NCBI GenBank assembly: GCA_024803745.1
Contig: JANJXV010000024.1
Coordinates: 21,551,927 to 21,615,926, forward strand
Source of the DNA: Megascapheus bottae
Taxonomy: Eukaryota > Chordata > Mammalia > Rodentia > Geomyidae
Reading direction: 5' to 3'
Length of the DNA stretch: 64,000 nucleotides
Within the stretch, counting starts at the first letter, position 1, and every line of letters starts with the position of its first letter. The notes under the pieces were generated by a model. The model made no database searches, was not told where the DNA came from, and saw only the letters and a list, made by a program, of their open reading frames with translations. This document shows, piece after piece, positions 34,621-64,000 of this stretch. The position numbers and the translations under genes are program-made.

Positions 34621-34745
34621 TTCTTTTCCATAGCATGTACGTAAGTCAGGAATTAAAGTAAATACTGTTCAGGAAGTTAATTCTGTATTTTCTATGCCTG
34701 AAAACAGGGACTTAGGGCTAATACCTGATCCAGATCTAGGATCGT

Positions 34746-34926
34746 AATGACCCCTTAAGGGAGTGGAGAACTGGAGGCATGTCTGTCATACTACTTCTTA
34801 CAATGACCCCTTAAGAGAGTAGGGAACTGGAGGCATGTCTGTCACATCACACTATTTCTTCTCACAATGACCCCTTAAGGGTGGAGTGGAGAACTGGAGG
34901 TACATCTGTCACACTACTTCTCACAA
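34746..34926. repeat. Three-copy minisatellite, about 60-base unit
   Basis: Units begin aatgaccccttaag at 34746, 34802 and 34867 and share aactggagg, tgtctgtca (or tctgtca) and actacttct. Spacing is 56 and then 65 bases because of a short length change in the second unit. Confidence 0.9.
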
Positions 34927-35049
34927 TTGCAAGGTCTCCATGGCTCTGAGCAGTCACATAGGAGCACCTACCATTCCAAGCTCAGGGAAGGCCTTGTCAT
35001 CACTTTAAGTACTCCATAACAGCATGTACCTTGGTCTGGTCTAAATCAA

Positions 35050-35285
35050 TTCTTCCTTCCTTCCTCCTTTCCCTCCTTCCTTCCTCTTTTTATTTCTTTT
35101 CTTTTTTAGAACTGGTGTTTGAACTTAGGGCTTTTTGCTTACTAATAAGCAAGTTGCATACCAATTCAAGCATATCCTCAGATTAATTCTTCCTCCTCCT
35201 CCTCCTCCTCTTCCTCCCCTTCTTCTTCCCCACTTCGTCTTCTTCTACCCCTTTCTCATCCTGATCCCCTCCTTCTCCCTCATCC
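35050..35285. repeat. Pyrimidine-rich low-complexity tract
   Basis: (TTCC)-type runs at 35050-35108 and (TCC)n/(TTC)n runs at 35186-35285, with a SINE fragment between (gtgtttgaacttagggcttt). Confidence 0.9.
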
Positions 35286-35289
35286 TCGT

Positions 35290-35465
35290 ACTTTTTTTGT
35301 CTTGAGGCTAATCTTTTACTACTTTAGCATCAGTACCACTTCTAGCCAAGTTGGTTAGTAAATGGAGATAGTCTCAAGGACTTTCCTGCTTAGTCTGGCT
35401 TTGAACTTTGATCCTCAGACCTCAGCCTCCTGAGTAGCTAGAATTATAGGCATAAGCCACCACTT
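35290..35465 (-). mobile_element. B1-like/Geo SINE, diverged
   Basis: Contains ctggctttgaactttgatcc, tcagcctcctgagtagctag and gcataagccaccactt on the plus strand, the reversed B1-like half, preceded by a worn Geo half. Confidence 0.65.
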
Positions 35466-35734
35466 CCTTTTTAATCCAAAGACTTGGAGCTAAACATCTA
35501 CATTGCTTTAATTGGGCAGCATCAGCAGTTGCCAGTATGCAATGCAAGGCTATGGACGTGAGGTAGGTGTTCCACCTCTTTCTTTCTTACGCAGTAAAGA
35601 CCGCCCACTATGCTAGGCTGGAATCTTGAGATAGGGTAGACTGGAAGGCTGATGTAGTTGAAGGAGCTGGGGATTGGGAGTCCAGGTTTTGGTCTCCAGT
35701 CACAGAGATTCAGTTAAAGCAATTCTAGCTGACA

Positions 35735-35915
35735 TTTGCTGGATAGTTTTGTAATACTAAGTTGTTTACTTGTATAATTTTGCTTATTTTATACGCTTGT
35801 TGTATAGGTGCCATTATTATCTATTTAAATTAAGAAACTAGAAGCTTACATGACTAAGACCTTCTAGGCTTTGAATTCAGATCTAGATTTTTAGTCAGTA
35901 GCCACAAATACCTCT
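35735..35915 (-). mobile_element. MIR fragment
   Basis: gtgccattattatctattta, aattaagaaactagaagctt and tttgaattcagatctagatt match the reversed MIR core (cattttacagatgaggaaactgag ... gattcgaacccaggtct). Confidence 0.5.
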
Positions 35916-35929
35916 TATTTCTTCCTCTG

Positions 35930-37080
35930 TAAAGCGAGTGGGTGAAAGTTCTTAGAGTTGATTGCAACCTATTCTACTGGCATATGCTCTGAAGCTAGGT
36001 AGGGATGCATTCAGATGCAGTTTTGATAATTGCTGCCATTGCAGATAGCACAGTAAGGTGGGCAAAGGTCTTGGTACCATATGGCCTGCATGCCAGTTAG
36101 TTTCCCTTTCCCTCCCATTCTAGCTCTGAATTGTTCCTATGCCTTTGGTATCTACTGCCCTTCCAGACTGTGCTGTAGAAGTTGCCATTTCCTAGCATTT
36201 TCACTCATGATGAGCAAAGTGAGAAAAATGAGAACAAGCCAGTGAATTCCATCTTGATTGTCCAAGTCACCAACTCACTGTAGCATGACAAGGATAAAAG
36301 ATAGTGACTTTAGTTTTTCTGGGTGACAAACCCAACTCTCTATCTAGAATATTACCAGATCTTATAGACACAAAATTATTCTGATGTCTTAAAATAAAAG
36401 CTACTCAGCACTTATCTTGAATTTCTTTGGGGTCTGGTGAGTCATGGATTCCTCTTGTGGCAGTGTTTGAGGAAGACTGTGTTCCATGTTGGCAAGGTCT
36501 ACTTAGTGAGAAGGTGGCATTCTTAATCTGGGGTCACTGGATGGGATTCCAAATGCTCAGTGAACTTGGGAAGGAAGGGTATTTACATAGCTATCTTTTC
36601 CTAATCTTGAATTCAAATCTAACATTTCTTTTTAGTACAAAACCAGATTTCAAACCCATAGTAAAGTATGCAATATAATTGGTTTGCTTTGTATCATTAT
36701 TTACTTATTTAAAAACTTTCTTTTAAGCATATCCATATGGCCAAAGAATCTTCTTCAGCAGAAACAAGTTTAAGGACACTTTTTGTTATGGCAAGGAAAA
36801 ATCAAAATTGGACAAGTTCAAAACCATTTTCAAGTCAGCAGATCGTGCTACTAAATGTTAAGGAGTTCCTGAGTGGTTGGGGATCTCTGGGGCTAGATCA
36901 GAGTTCTACCAGGAACCAGGACATTTATTATTTACCTATTTATCAGTCTCCTATTTCTCATTTTTGTCTATGCATGGCATCATCCTCTGTTGTCTTAGCA
37001 GATTTATAGGCTATCCTCACAGCAGTGATTAGAAGGGTGGGTGTTGTGTTGGTGGCTTCTCCCTCTGAGCCCTAAGGATA
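35930..37080. other. Unique intergenic sequence upstream of the MGAM promoter candidate
   Basis: No recognisable repeat or gene. A frame at 36427-36678 and another at 36737-37009 lack family similarity. Confidence 0.45.
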
Positions 37081-37102
37081 TTCTGGGAAGAGGAAGACTG
37101 TA

Positions 37103-37303
37103 ATTACTAATTAACTCATCATTCTGATCTTGGGCTGGGAAGCTGGGCAGTGATTTACACCTGAAAGTAATTAGCATATTCTTGATAGACCAGTGACCAG
37201 TGACCAGAGCATAGGTTGCTTTCTAGAGAGGAGCACAGTGCTCCTCTGCTTTTATTACAAGTTGTCCTGCAGAAGCTCAGGAGCCACAGCAGGAAGCAAT
37301 GAG
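37103..37303 (+). promoter_or_regulatory. MGAM: Candidate MGAM promoter and non-coding first exon
   Basis: An HNF1-like palindromic site, ATTACTAATTAAC at 37103-37115 (reverse GTTAATTAGTAAT, close to GTTAATNATTAAC), lies about 150 bases upstream of CTTTTATTACA at 37249-37259, which fits a CDX-type TTTAT site or weak TATA box. About 45 bases further, GAG then GTATAT at 37303/37304 could be the donor of a short non-coding exon. Intestinal disaccharidase promoters such as sucrase-isomaltase use HNF1 and CDX2. The distance to the ATG exon, 8 kb, is reasonable. This is inference from motifs, not from a transcript. Confidence 0.4.
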
Positions 37304-37489
37304 GTATATTTGTGAAGTGTGTATTTATCTGGAAGCTGCAGATGTTCTTGTGTGAGTGTGTGTGTATTAGAGGGCGAATTTGTGTTTCCCTTTGGTTAGA
37401 ATGCCATGCTTAACTTATCATGGACAAAAATAATTAACAGCAAACCAGAAAGTTAAGCAAACCCACATAAAATTCATCTTATTTATCCT

Positions 37490-37520
37490 TTCTTTCTTTC
37501 TTTTTCTTTCTTTCTTTCTT

Positions 37521-37565
<45 letters not shown>

Positions 37566-37632
37566 CTTTTCCTCTCTCTGTCTCTCTCTGTGTGTGTGTG
37601 TGTGTGTGAGTGTGTGTATGTGAGTGTGTGAG
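37490..37632. repeat. (TTTC)n, (TC)n and (TG)n compound microsatellite
   Basis: TTTC repeats pass into pure TC, then TC/TG mixed, then TG repeats. Confidence 0.95.
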
Positions 37633-39394
37633 TGCACACATGCAAGTGTGTATGTTTGTACATGTATTCCTCTGGACTTAGGCTGGATGTACAAAGCCTG
37701 ATTGTAACTAAATTTGTATGTTTGTGGTGAGGTGTGAAAAGCTAATATTCAGGTGAGGTAACAGGTGGAAACTTTTTCTAATTCTGGAAATGAGATAGAA
37801 GTGAAGAAAAGCAGGAAAAGTGTTCGAGTAAGATGAACATTTTGAGTCATTCCTTGAAAAAAGATGTGGAGCTGTGATTGAGGAGGTGGTAATTAGAGAC
37901 ATCATTAAGGTAATTAGGAGTTCAGGAAATCTATTACTGTCTTTAGGAGTTTGGTGATTTATTAGTCAAACACATAATTATTTTAGGGAAGAGTGCAAGT
38001 GTGTGTGTGATATGTTGAGGTACATGTATGTATGCATTGGCGAGTGGGGGGGATTTCCTGTGGAATCTGGAAGGAGGTCATGAGGGAAAAGGACAAATAC
38101 CTGGACTGCTAGTCCTGTGTGATACACAATGAAAGGGGACAAGCAACAAATAATTGTTAGCTCTTTCCCTTGTTAAAGTAAAGAGCTGGGTTCTTACGAA
38201 TTGCTAGGTAGCTAGGCATCTCCATTCTGCCCAGTCACTGAGGTAGGAAGGATGAGCTATTAGGGAAAGGGAGAGAGGTGAAGGTCAATCCTGGGGGTCG
38301 CACTGGCTACCAGTGGCGACAATGCATGAACATGAGCCTCCATGAGCTCTGGTGATAGCTCGTGGGCCACGGATCAAGAAGGAGGAGGGGGGGGGCATGG
38401 TGAGCTTTACTAAGTAGGGACCTAAGGAAGTGGGATGACATTCTACCTTTAGTTAAGAGTTCCACCACTATTTTACACACATTTGTACCAGATGCCAGTG
38501 AGGTTATTCCTTCACCAATTAATTTCAGAGAGCTAATAAAATTACAAAGCGCTCTATTAACAGGAGAAATTAAGGAACAGAAGAGGAAAATTTCCATTTA
38601 AAATTGGTTCAGATGGTTACTATGGAATGTAATATACTGAAAAAGATAAACCCTGGAACTGAGGTCACAGAAGGATATAATTGTCTTCAAGAGATGTTCC
38701 CTCTTTCTGTTCAGATGGGGAACCTGAAGTCTACAGGTCACACAGTTGAATAGGATTAGAGTGGATTCTTAGATCTATACATTTTTTTTTGTATATGATC
38801 AGACTTGATACAAACAACAACAACAACAATAAAACCCATTATTATCTAGGGATTATGGCCAGCCTTCTAAACAGTTCTCAGTATTTTGGAGGAATATCCA
38901 TGCTGGCAGGGAAATTCTTATAAGTAGGTATTGGTCTCTGTAAAGCTAACACTTCCTTTTCATGGGTATTCTTACCCAAGTAATTACCAAGTAATTCTTC
39001 AATGGATGGTTCTCTATTGATGAGTAAAGCATTATTGAAAATCAGAAGCGAGAAATTATCCAATTTTTCCAAATTGACTTCCATAGTCATCTTAACAATT
39101 TGAGCGCTCCGGTGGATTGTCCCCTTTGGATAAAATTCAAAAACTACCAGGAAAATGATCTTTGACAATTACTTGTACAACCACATAATTCACAGAGGGA
39201 AAAAAACTGTTGTTGAGGCTCCACGATTTATGAACAGTAATAACTCCTACCTTTTTAGTAGATTCCTCTAGCCAACCTTTTTGGTATTATAACTCCTCCT
39301 GTTGATAGTTTCCTTCTCCGTTTTTTTCTCCACAACTCCTAACATAGATGAAGATATTGTATATTGATTTATTTTATTGTTGTCTCTTTTTTTC

Positions 39395-39519
39395 CATAGA
39401 ATATAAGTTCCATGAGGCCAAAGGTTCTTTTTAAACCTGGTTTGTTCATTGCTCTGTGCTCAGCTCCTGGAAGAATGCACGCAAGCTGTAGGAACTTAAT
39501 AAAACATTGACGAATTAAT
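39395..39519 (+). mobile_element. L2-like 3'-end relic
   Basis: atataagttccatgaggcca, ttgttcattgctctgtgctc and gaacttaataaaacattgac follow the L2 3' end (gttccatgagggcaggga ... tcaataaatatttgttgaatga). Confidence 0.5.
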
Positions 39520-39546
39520 GAGTAGACTTCAACCTGAAGTCTACTC
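39520..39546. repeat. Perfect 12-base inverted repeat with 3-base loop
   Basis: gagtagacttca, loop acc, tgaagtctactc. The arms are exact reverse complements. Confidence 0.95.
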
Positions 39547-39920
39547 CCTTTCCATCAGAGACATAGTTTGGTTCATTGGTGATGAATAAATCTGTGAAAG
39601 GACACATATCAGTAGCTTGTTCCCTTTGGTCTCAACAGTTCTGTGAGTCATAAACTTAAAGCAAATGGTTACTCCAGGTGCTTTGAGAACACTTAATACC
39701 ACCCAGCTGCTATGGAGATGGAGGTATTGCAGAATTTTTTAGAAAAATTTCTTTTGTTTCCATAAGCCTTGTAGTTTGATAGTTATCTTTGAATACAGTG
39801 TCTCTCTTGTATCCTACTTCCTTTAATTTAGAAACAATTATCAAGTGTGGACACACAGGTTTTCTCCATTTACATTGCATAGTAAGGGATGGTATAACAC
39901 TTAAAGAGTGATGACTTTTG

Positions 39921-40112
39921 GGGGTCGTGAGGTTGGCCTAGTGGTAGAGTGCTTGCCTAGAATGCAAGACCCGGGTTTGATTCCTCGGTACCACATATAG
40001 AAAAAAAAAGCTGGAAGTAGTGCCGAGGCTCAAGTGGTAAGAGCTCTAACCTTGAGAAAGTCCAAGGACAGTGCTCAGGCCCTGAGCTCAAGCCCAGGAC
40101 TGGGAAAAAAAT
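39921..40112 (+). mobile_element. IDL-Geo SINE
   Basis: ggcctagtggtagagtgctt, gggtttgattcctcggtacc and ctgagctcaagcccaggact mark both halves. Imperfect flanking repeats are visible (aagagtgatgactttt / aagaatgatggcttta). Confidence 0.88.
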
Positions 40113-40134
40113 GAGTGAAAGAATGATGGCTTTA

Positions 40135-40300
40135 GAGTTCAGGTTGCCTGTCATGTAGGCCTTGACCTTGAGCAACTTTGTTTCTAAGATTCACTTAGTC
40201 CTTTTATGCAGGGGAGTTAATAATCCTGACTGGTTAATTGGTTGTGAGGACTAAATGTGGTAATGTTTATAAATGCTTAGCCTCATTCTGTATTTTCAGT
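40135..40300 (+). mobile_element. MIR fragment
   Basis: ccttgaccttgagcaacttt, gttaataatcctgactggtt and tgtgaggactaaatgtggta follow the MIR consensus order well. Confidence 0.6.
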
Positions 40301-41697
40301 TCCATGTTAATGAGCCAGATACTACCCAATAAAACTCCAATCTCACACACACAAAAACCCTACACAGATAAATGCTCGGGCACTGCAGCAGAGTCTGTAG
40401 TGATGGTCAAAAGCTCTGGCAGTGGAGTTCAAAGAATAAGTGTTTAAATGTTTAGTGGCTTTCCTCCTTCTCTGTTGTGAGCCAGGTAGGTTATTGGAGC
40501 AGGTTATTGGATATAGCTTAAATTCCCTCCAAGGAACCCTGGAGACACAACAGTCATTTACTTGGTCTTGGTAGCAGAACTCAAGGTGATAAATCATGGA
40601 AACCTCTGGGCACATTTGCTCAATTGTTGTCAGCTATGATTATCACTGCCATTAAAACTGCATGGTCACTTTTGTCAAATAAAAAGAATATAGAATATTC
40701 AAAGACTTATGTCCAAGTGCCAAGCAACTTTAAAAAAATTGCTTTAAAAAACCAACCCTTTAAATGGATTAACCTTATTAAACTAGTTTCTTGGAAATTT
40801 GTTTTCTTGTTTAATGTTGAGATAGTTCCTGAGCTGCAGCTCAGGCTGGCTTTGAACTCAAGAGACTCCTTCTTCAGTTTCCTGGTAGTTAATGGCTTCC
40901 TTTTCCATTTTCCTCTTCAATTTCTTGTCTTTATCTTCATCTTATTCCTCTTCTTCTACTTCAGGTTAGTTTTTCATCTTCTGGAGTCAGAGAGTTCTGA
41001 ATGTTTCTGGGGAAACTTCCTTCCTGTCCCAAGTTTCATTTGAATATGTTTCCTTCTCCATAGTAAGGAAAGGTAGAAGGTGAGGTTACAGGGAAATTAT
41101 ATAATTTTTACTAAATATAAAAAGGGCCAGACTTAAAAGTTGGAACCTGGAAGCAACTAACAAAGCAGTTAAGCTTCCCACCATTTATATGCTAAATTAC
41201 AAGGAGAGACCAAAAAGGGATATCTCATCTAACAGGGCCTTCTCCTCTGAAACAGCAAAAACTTTAATCTCTGTAAATGAGCTGAAATAGTCACATATGA
41301 AGCTTACGGGAGAAAAGATAGCCCTGTAGCTTCTCTATTGTCTCTATGTTTTGAGCTGGCCCAAAGATGTCTCTATATTTTAGTGTACTAACAAACACTC
41401 GAGCTGGCTACCTGGAACCTGTGGGCTTCTGATACATCTGCTACAGGCCCACTTGGACCTAGGTAGCAGGCTGGGACCTCTTGGAGTCCGGGTTCAGACC
41501 AACTGTGGCCCATTGCTTCTTTAGTTTCCTATGGTTTGTGAGACTGAACGTCAGAGTCTTACCATCACTGTCCTGGAATCCTGATGAATTCCACGCTGAT
41601 CTTAGCTTTTCTTAAATAGCATTTACCATAGAGACAGTGTGCTTCATGGCAGTGTTGATTACTTTAATACAGAAAGCAAAGTGACATTGGAGAAGAA

Positions 41698-41928
41698 TTT
41701 TGTTGTTTACTTTTTTTTTTTTTTTGCCAGTCCTGGGCTTGAGCTCAGGGCCTGAGTACTGTCCTTGGACTTTCTCAAGGTTAGAGCTCTACCACTTGAG
41801 CCCCAGCACCACTTCTGGCTTTTTTTTCTGTGTATGTGGTACTGAGGAATCGAACCCGGGTCTTCGTGCATGCTAGGCAAGCACTCTACCACTAGGCCAA
41901 ACTCTCGGCCCCTTTGTTGTTTACTTTT
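41698..41928 (-). mobile_element. IDL-Geo SINE, full length, with target-site duplication
   Basis: A nearly consensus reversed copy (41714-41912) flanked by the exact 16-base repeat tttgttgtttactttt at 41698-41713 and 41913-41928. The clean duplication and low divergence indicate a fairly recent insertion. Confidence 0.93.
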
Positions 41929-42399
41929 AAGGCTTAGGGAAATATTTTTCTTATGTAGCTAGAAAATACATATCAGTACTGTAGAGAACAGACAACCCTA
42001 TTTGAATATATGAAGCACTGATAGGCCAGCCAATGTCAAAGCTGCCAGTTGTATTCCAGTCCTACTTAGCTGTGGGTAGTAGTCATTGTTGGCTAAAAAA
42101 TAAAATTTCATAGCTTAGAACAGCACAATTGCTTACATCTGAGCTCTTGTGGTTCAGAAATTTGGAGAGGTTCTCTTGTGTGAACTCCCTCCCGCTGGCA
42201 GCACGGCCAGGATGGGGTTGGAGGGAAGGCTGGCCTGGGGAGAGTCACTGCTTTGGACGCTCATTGATATGACTGTTGGCAGAAGGCCTTGGTTTTATGT
42301 CAGCTCCTAGACATTTCCAGAACCCTGAACGAGTGCTATGATGTCATGGAAGGTAGTTTCCTAAAGAAATTACTCAAAGGACAGGGCGTCAGGGGAGGG

Positions 42400-42540
42400 A
42401 AACTGGGACAAAAGCATGAGAAGGAGTATCAATGTTTGAGAAGTAATGTGCCCACTACCTGACCAATGTAACTGTCACCCCTCTATACTTTATTCCGACA
42501 ATAAAAAATTAAAAAATAAGTAAATAAATATAAAAAAAAG
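42400..42540 (+). mobile_element. LINE-1 3'-end fragment
   Basis: gagaaggagtatcaatgttt, gagaagtaatgtgcccacta and tctatactttattccgacaa then an A-rich tail; the same L1 tail as at 14690. Confidence 0.65.
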
Positions 42541-42714
42541 AAAAGAGAAATTTCCTTAAAAAAAGAAATTAGTCAATAGAAAAAGTAGGAAAAAAGCCAC
42601 AATATTGTCAACGACCCATTCTTGGAAATTGATACTACTCTTCCTTCTGGAATGTTCTATTGTTAGAAGTAAGTTTAGTCCTAGCTCAAAGGCCTGTGGT
42701 AGAAGGCTTTGGTG

Positions 42715-42990
42715 GTATCTCTTTTTCTTTGGTTTAATTGTAATATATAGAGGGGTTACAGTTATATTCGCCAGATAATAGATGCATCACTTCTCACAGA
42801 TTGATACCCCTTCTCAAGTTTTGTCCCCATTTTCCTCCTCCTACCTCCTCCCAATCATCTTGTTTCCCCCCTTCCCTTTCCTATTTCAAATAAATAAATG
42901 TATGTACAATATGCCAGGTAACAAAGTCAGATACAGTAACAATATGAGAAAAGACAACAATCACTCAAGATAAAGCTCTGGTTTCCATCT
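42715..42990 (-). mobile_element. LINE-1 3'-end fragment
   Basis: ttgtaatatatagaggggtt, gataccccttctcaagtttt and cctatttcaaataaataaat are the L1 tail in reverse. Confidence 0.65.
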
Positions 42991-42999
42991 CGTGGAGAT

Positions 43000-43100
43000 C
43001 CTTGTGGGTCATGGAGCTTGAACTCAGCCTGGGTGCTATCCTCAGATCTCAGTCTCCTAAGTAGCTAGGATTACAGGCATGAGCCACCCAGCCTGGCTGA
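43000..43100 (-). mobile_element. B1-like SINE fragment
   Basis: cctcagatctcagtctccta, agtagctaggattacaggca and tgagccacccagcctggct are the reversed B1-like half. Confidence 0.7.
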
Positions 43101-43147
43101 TGCTATCTTTTTCTTATTTGGAGGAATATCGTAGAATTTGTAGACTT

Positions 43148-43375
43148 AAAAGCTTGCCATAGGGCTGAGAGTTTGGCTTAGTGGTAGAGTGCTTGCCTAG
43201 CATGCATGAAGACCTGGGTTCAATTCCTCAGTACCACATACATAGAAAAAAGCTGGAAGTGGTGCTGAGGCTCAAGTGGTAGAGCTCTGGCCTTGAGAAA
43301 GTCCAAGGACAGTACTCAGGCCCTGAGCTCAAGCTCCAAGACTGGCAAAAAAAAAATAATAAAAAAGCTTGCCAT
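43148..43375 (+). mobile_element. IDL-Geo SINE, full length, with target-site duplication
   Basis: The body at 43161-43362 is near consensus and is flanked by exact 13-base repeats aaaagcttgccat at 43148-43160 and 43363-43375. Confidence 0.93.
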
Positions 43376-44682
43376 ATTTTATGGTTAATTAATCTTAATC
43401 TCAAATTTCAGGTATTTTCACTCAGATGCCTTCTATATGGGTTTTGTTTTATTTTGTCTATATGTATGTTGATTCACATTTGGTAATGAGATGAAGTTCT
43501 CTAAATTAAATAGATAAGCTACAGCCCTGAGTAATGTTAATAGTTTTGCCAAGATTCCCTTGAGTTTTTGGCGTCTATAATTGGACCAGCAATGTGTGGA
43601 TGTTTCCTCATAGCACATTAATAAACCATTGGGAATATAAAAATTACTGGAATAAGTAATAATCTCCCATTTTATACCTATCAGCAGTCACTAAAGAGAA
43701 AGAGACATCGTTCTGATTACTCAGCTCTTAGTGACTTGAGATTACTCTTTGTTTTATTAGTTAATTTAATTGTATCAAGTGTGGAAGATGATTTTAATCT
43801 TTATGGAAGGACATAGAGTGCATGTTCTTCTTAAGTAAGGAATGTAATTTGTAAGATGACCTGGAAAGCAATGGGCGAGTTGGGGTAGAAGGTAGGCTTT
43901 GAGGGAGCTGGATTGCTGCCAAGAATTTCCTCCTTGTTTTGTGCACATGTGGTAATGTGGGAGACACTACACGTGGAGCCGTGAAGCATTTAGCAGGCAA
44001 GCAGGTCATATCAACCAATAAGCACAGTAGTAACCATGTGAGTCATCCCATATCACTGAACTCTGAGTGGCAGTCACTCCACCAGTCAGTGCTGTGAACT
44101 GGGACTATATCCAGAGAGGTGGATTTGAAGAAGCATAGAGATTCAAATGATTGCAGTGAGTAAATGTATAATTTGTACATGAGTGTGTGTGTGTGAAATC
44201 TTCAAGTATCCCTTGGGAGATCTTGAAAGGCAACTACTGGCTAAGAAGTTACATGAGGTACATTTAGTTCTAGAGTTCTAGGTGAAATTTCATCAGATCT
44301 CATCTAGTCTATGGCCAAGTGCATCCTACTCCCACTGAAGAGCTGAGTGCTCCTTGTAGATGTGTGATTCCATTCTGGGAGCAGGAATCGTGCTGTCATG
44401 TTATAAATATTATGTTATGCCAGAAAGCAAGAAAGCTGTAGGGTTGAGGACCAAACTTGGAAAGACTAGAGCGAAGATGGAAATATATTAGAAATATTTT
44501 TAAATCCATAATTTTATTAAGAGATATAAGTAGTCCCCTTTGGAAGATGCTAGGAAAATAACCATTTTAAAACAAAAACAAAAACAGAGGGAAAATATCA
44601 TTAGTGTCATAATGAAACTCATTTCAATATAATTAATGTATTCCAATAAAAATATTCAAACAAATTATTTTATACTTTAGTT

Positions 44683-44768
44683 TCTTTTATGCCATACTGG
44701 TGGTTGAACTCAGGACCTTACACTTGTTAGATGGATACTTCACCACTTGAGCTTCACCTCTAGCTAGA
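44683..44768 (-). mobile_element. SINE fragment
   Basis: ggtggttgaactcaggacct and tacttcaccacttgagcttc are reversed SINE landmarks with no tail preserved. Confidence 0.5.
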
Positions 44769-44994
44769 GCACAACTGAAACATGAGCTAATTACAGAAAT
44801 CTTCTATTCTTATGAAACTAGAACAAACAAATTAGGAAATTGGAGAGACAAGTAAGTAGGCATAAATCCACAATGAAATTGGCCAGGAAGTGATGAGTTT
44901 TTAAAGTTTAGATAATTGATACCTGAATTTTATATACATTTAACCTTCCCATAAAATATTTTTATCAGCAGGGCTGGAAGTACGGCTCAAGTCG

Positions 44995-45180
44995 CATGAA
45001 GTAGGGTAGAAAGAGAGGAAGAGGAAAAAGAAGAAGGGTGGGGGTAGGGGATGGGGAGAGGATGGGTAAGAGGGTGGATGAAGTGAGGAGAGAGAAGCAG
45101 GGGAGGGGGAGTGGGTAAGTGAGGCATGAAGAGGGGAGGGAGAGAGAGGGAGGAAAAGAGAGAGAGAAAGGGAAAGTGTG
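44995..45180. repeat. Purine-rich (A/G) tract
   Basis: Long GA/GGGA-rich stretch with no ordered unit, just upstream of the first MGAM coding exon. Confidence 0.85.
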
Positions 45181-45281
45181 TCCCTGAATTCAAACTCCAA
45201 TTCCCTCTGAAAAAATAAATTACTTACTATATGCTCAATAAAATTTGTTAAGATTTTTTTCTTCTCTGTCTTTTTTTGTAG

Positions 45282-64000
<18,719 letters not shown>

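Larger units (their letters stand above)
26823..37080. other. Intergenic region between TAS2R38 and MGAM
   Basis: No gene seen. It carries SINEs, MIR/L2 relics, one minisatellite and microsatellites, listed separately. Short frames around 27115-27480 and 31873-32196 have no family similarity or exon borders. Confidence 0.6.
37633..45281. other. MGAM: Probable first intron of MGAM
   Basis: If the promoter candidate is right this is intron 1. It holds SINEs, an L1 tail pair, MIR/L2 relics, a perfect hairpin at 39520 and an A/G-rich tract at 44990-45175. No coding exon seen. Confidence 0.5.

Noticed and set aside
40624..41043. 139-codon plus-strand frame
   Set aside because: Partly a worn SINE (caggctggctttgaactcaa) and otherwise Phe/Leu-rich low-complexity text.

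Overview
The window is nuclear DNA from a rodent. Long AT-rich introns with GT/AG boundaries, many SINE and LINE-1 copies and long microsatellites make it vertebrate. The commonest SINE is dimeric: an ID-like, tRNA-Ala-related left half, then a right half with its own consensus (gctcaagtggtagagctctag ... ctcaagcccaggactggc). That architecture matches the IDL-Geo SINE described from Geomyoidea (kangaroo rats, pocket mice, pocket gophers), so I infer a geomyoid rodent without naming a species. The gene order OR9A - CLEC5A - TAS2R38 - MGAM, with the first three on the minus strand and MGAM on plus, is the order of human chromosome 7q34. Layout: 3242-4197 (-) is a decayed OR9A-type olfactory receptor. 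10479-17296 (-) is CLEC5A, five coding exons that splice into one clean 164-residue ORF, plus a possible 5' UTR exon donor at 17775. 25829-26782 (-) is the intronless bitter receptor TAS2R38, 317 residues, cut short by a nonsense codon before its C-terminal tail. 45282 to the right edge (+) is the 5' part of MGAM: fourteen coding exons covering the signal anchor, stalk, trefoil and the N-terminal GH31 domain through the nucleophile motif; the gene runs off the window. A candidate MGAM promoter and non-coding first exon lies near 37.1-37.3 kb. Everything else is repeats: IDL-Geo SINEs, a second SINE group with a B1/7SL-like left half joined to the same Geo right half, LINE-1 ORF2 and 3'-end pieces on both strands, a few MIR/L2 relics, and microsatellites. 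The genes do not form a pathway. TAS2R38 (taste) and MGAM (starch digestion) are both diet-linked, CLEC5A is a myeloid immune receptor, and the OR is dead; their adjacency is conserved synteny. I see no prokaryote-type system, CRISPR array or tRNA/rRNA gene. The most notable points are the TAS2R38 tail nonsense codon with the old tail still readable after it, the missing CLEC5A stalk exon, the shortened MGAM stalk and altered active-site rim, the swapped SINE heads, and a 138-bp duplicated block in two MGAM introns.
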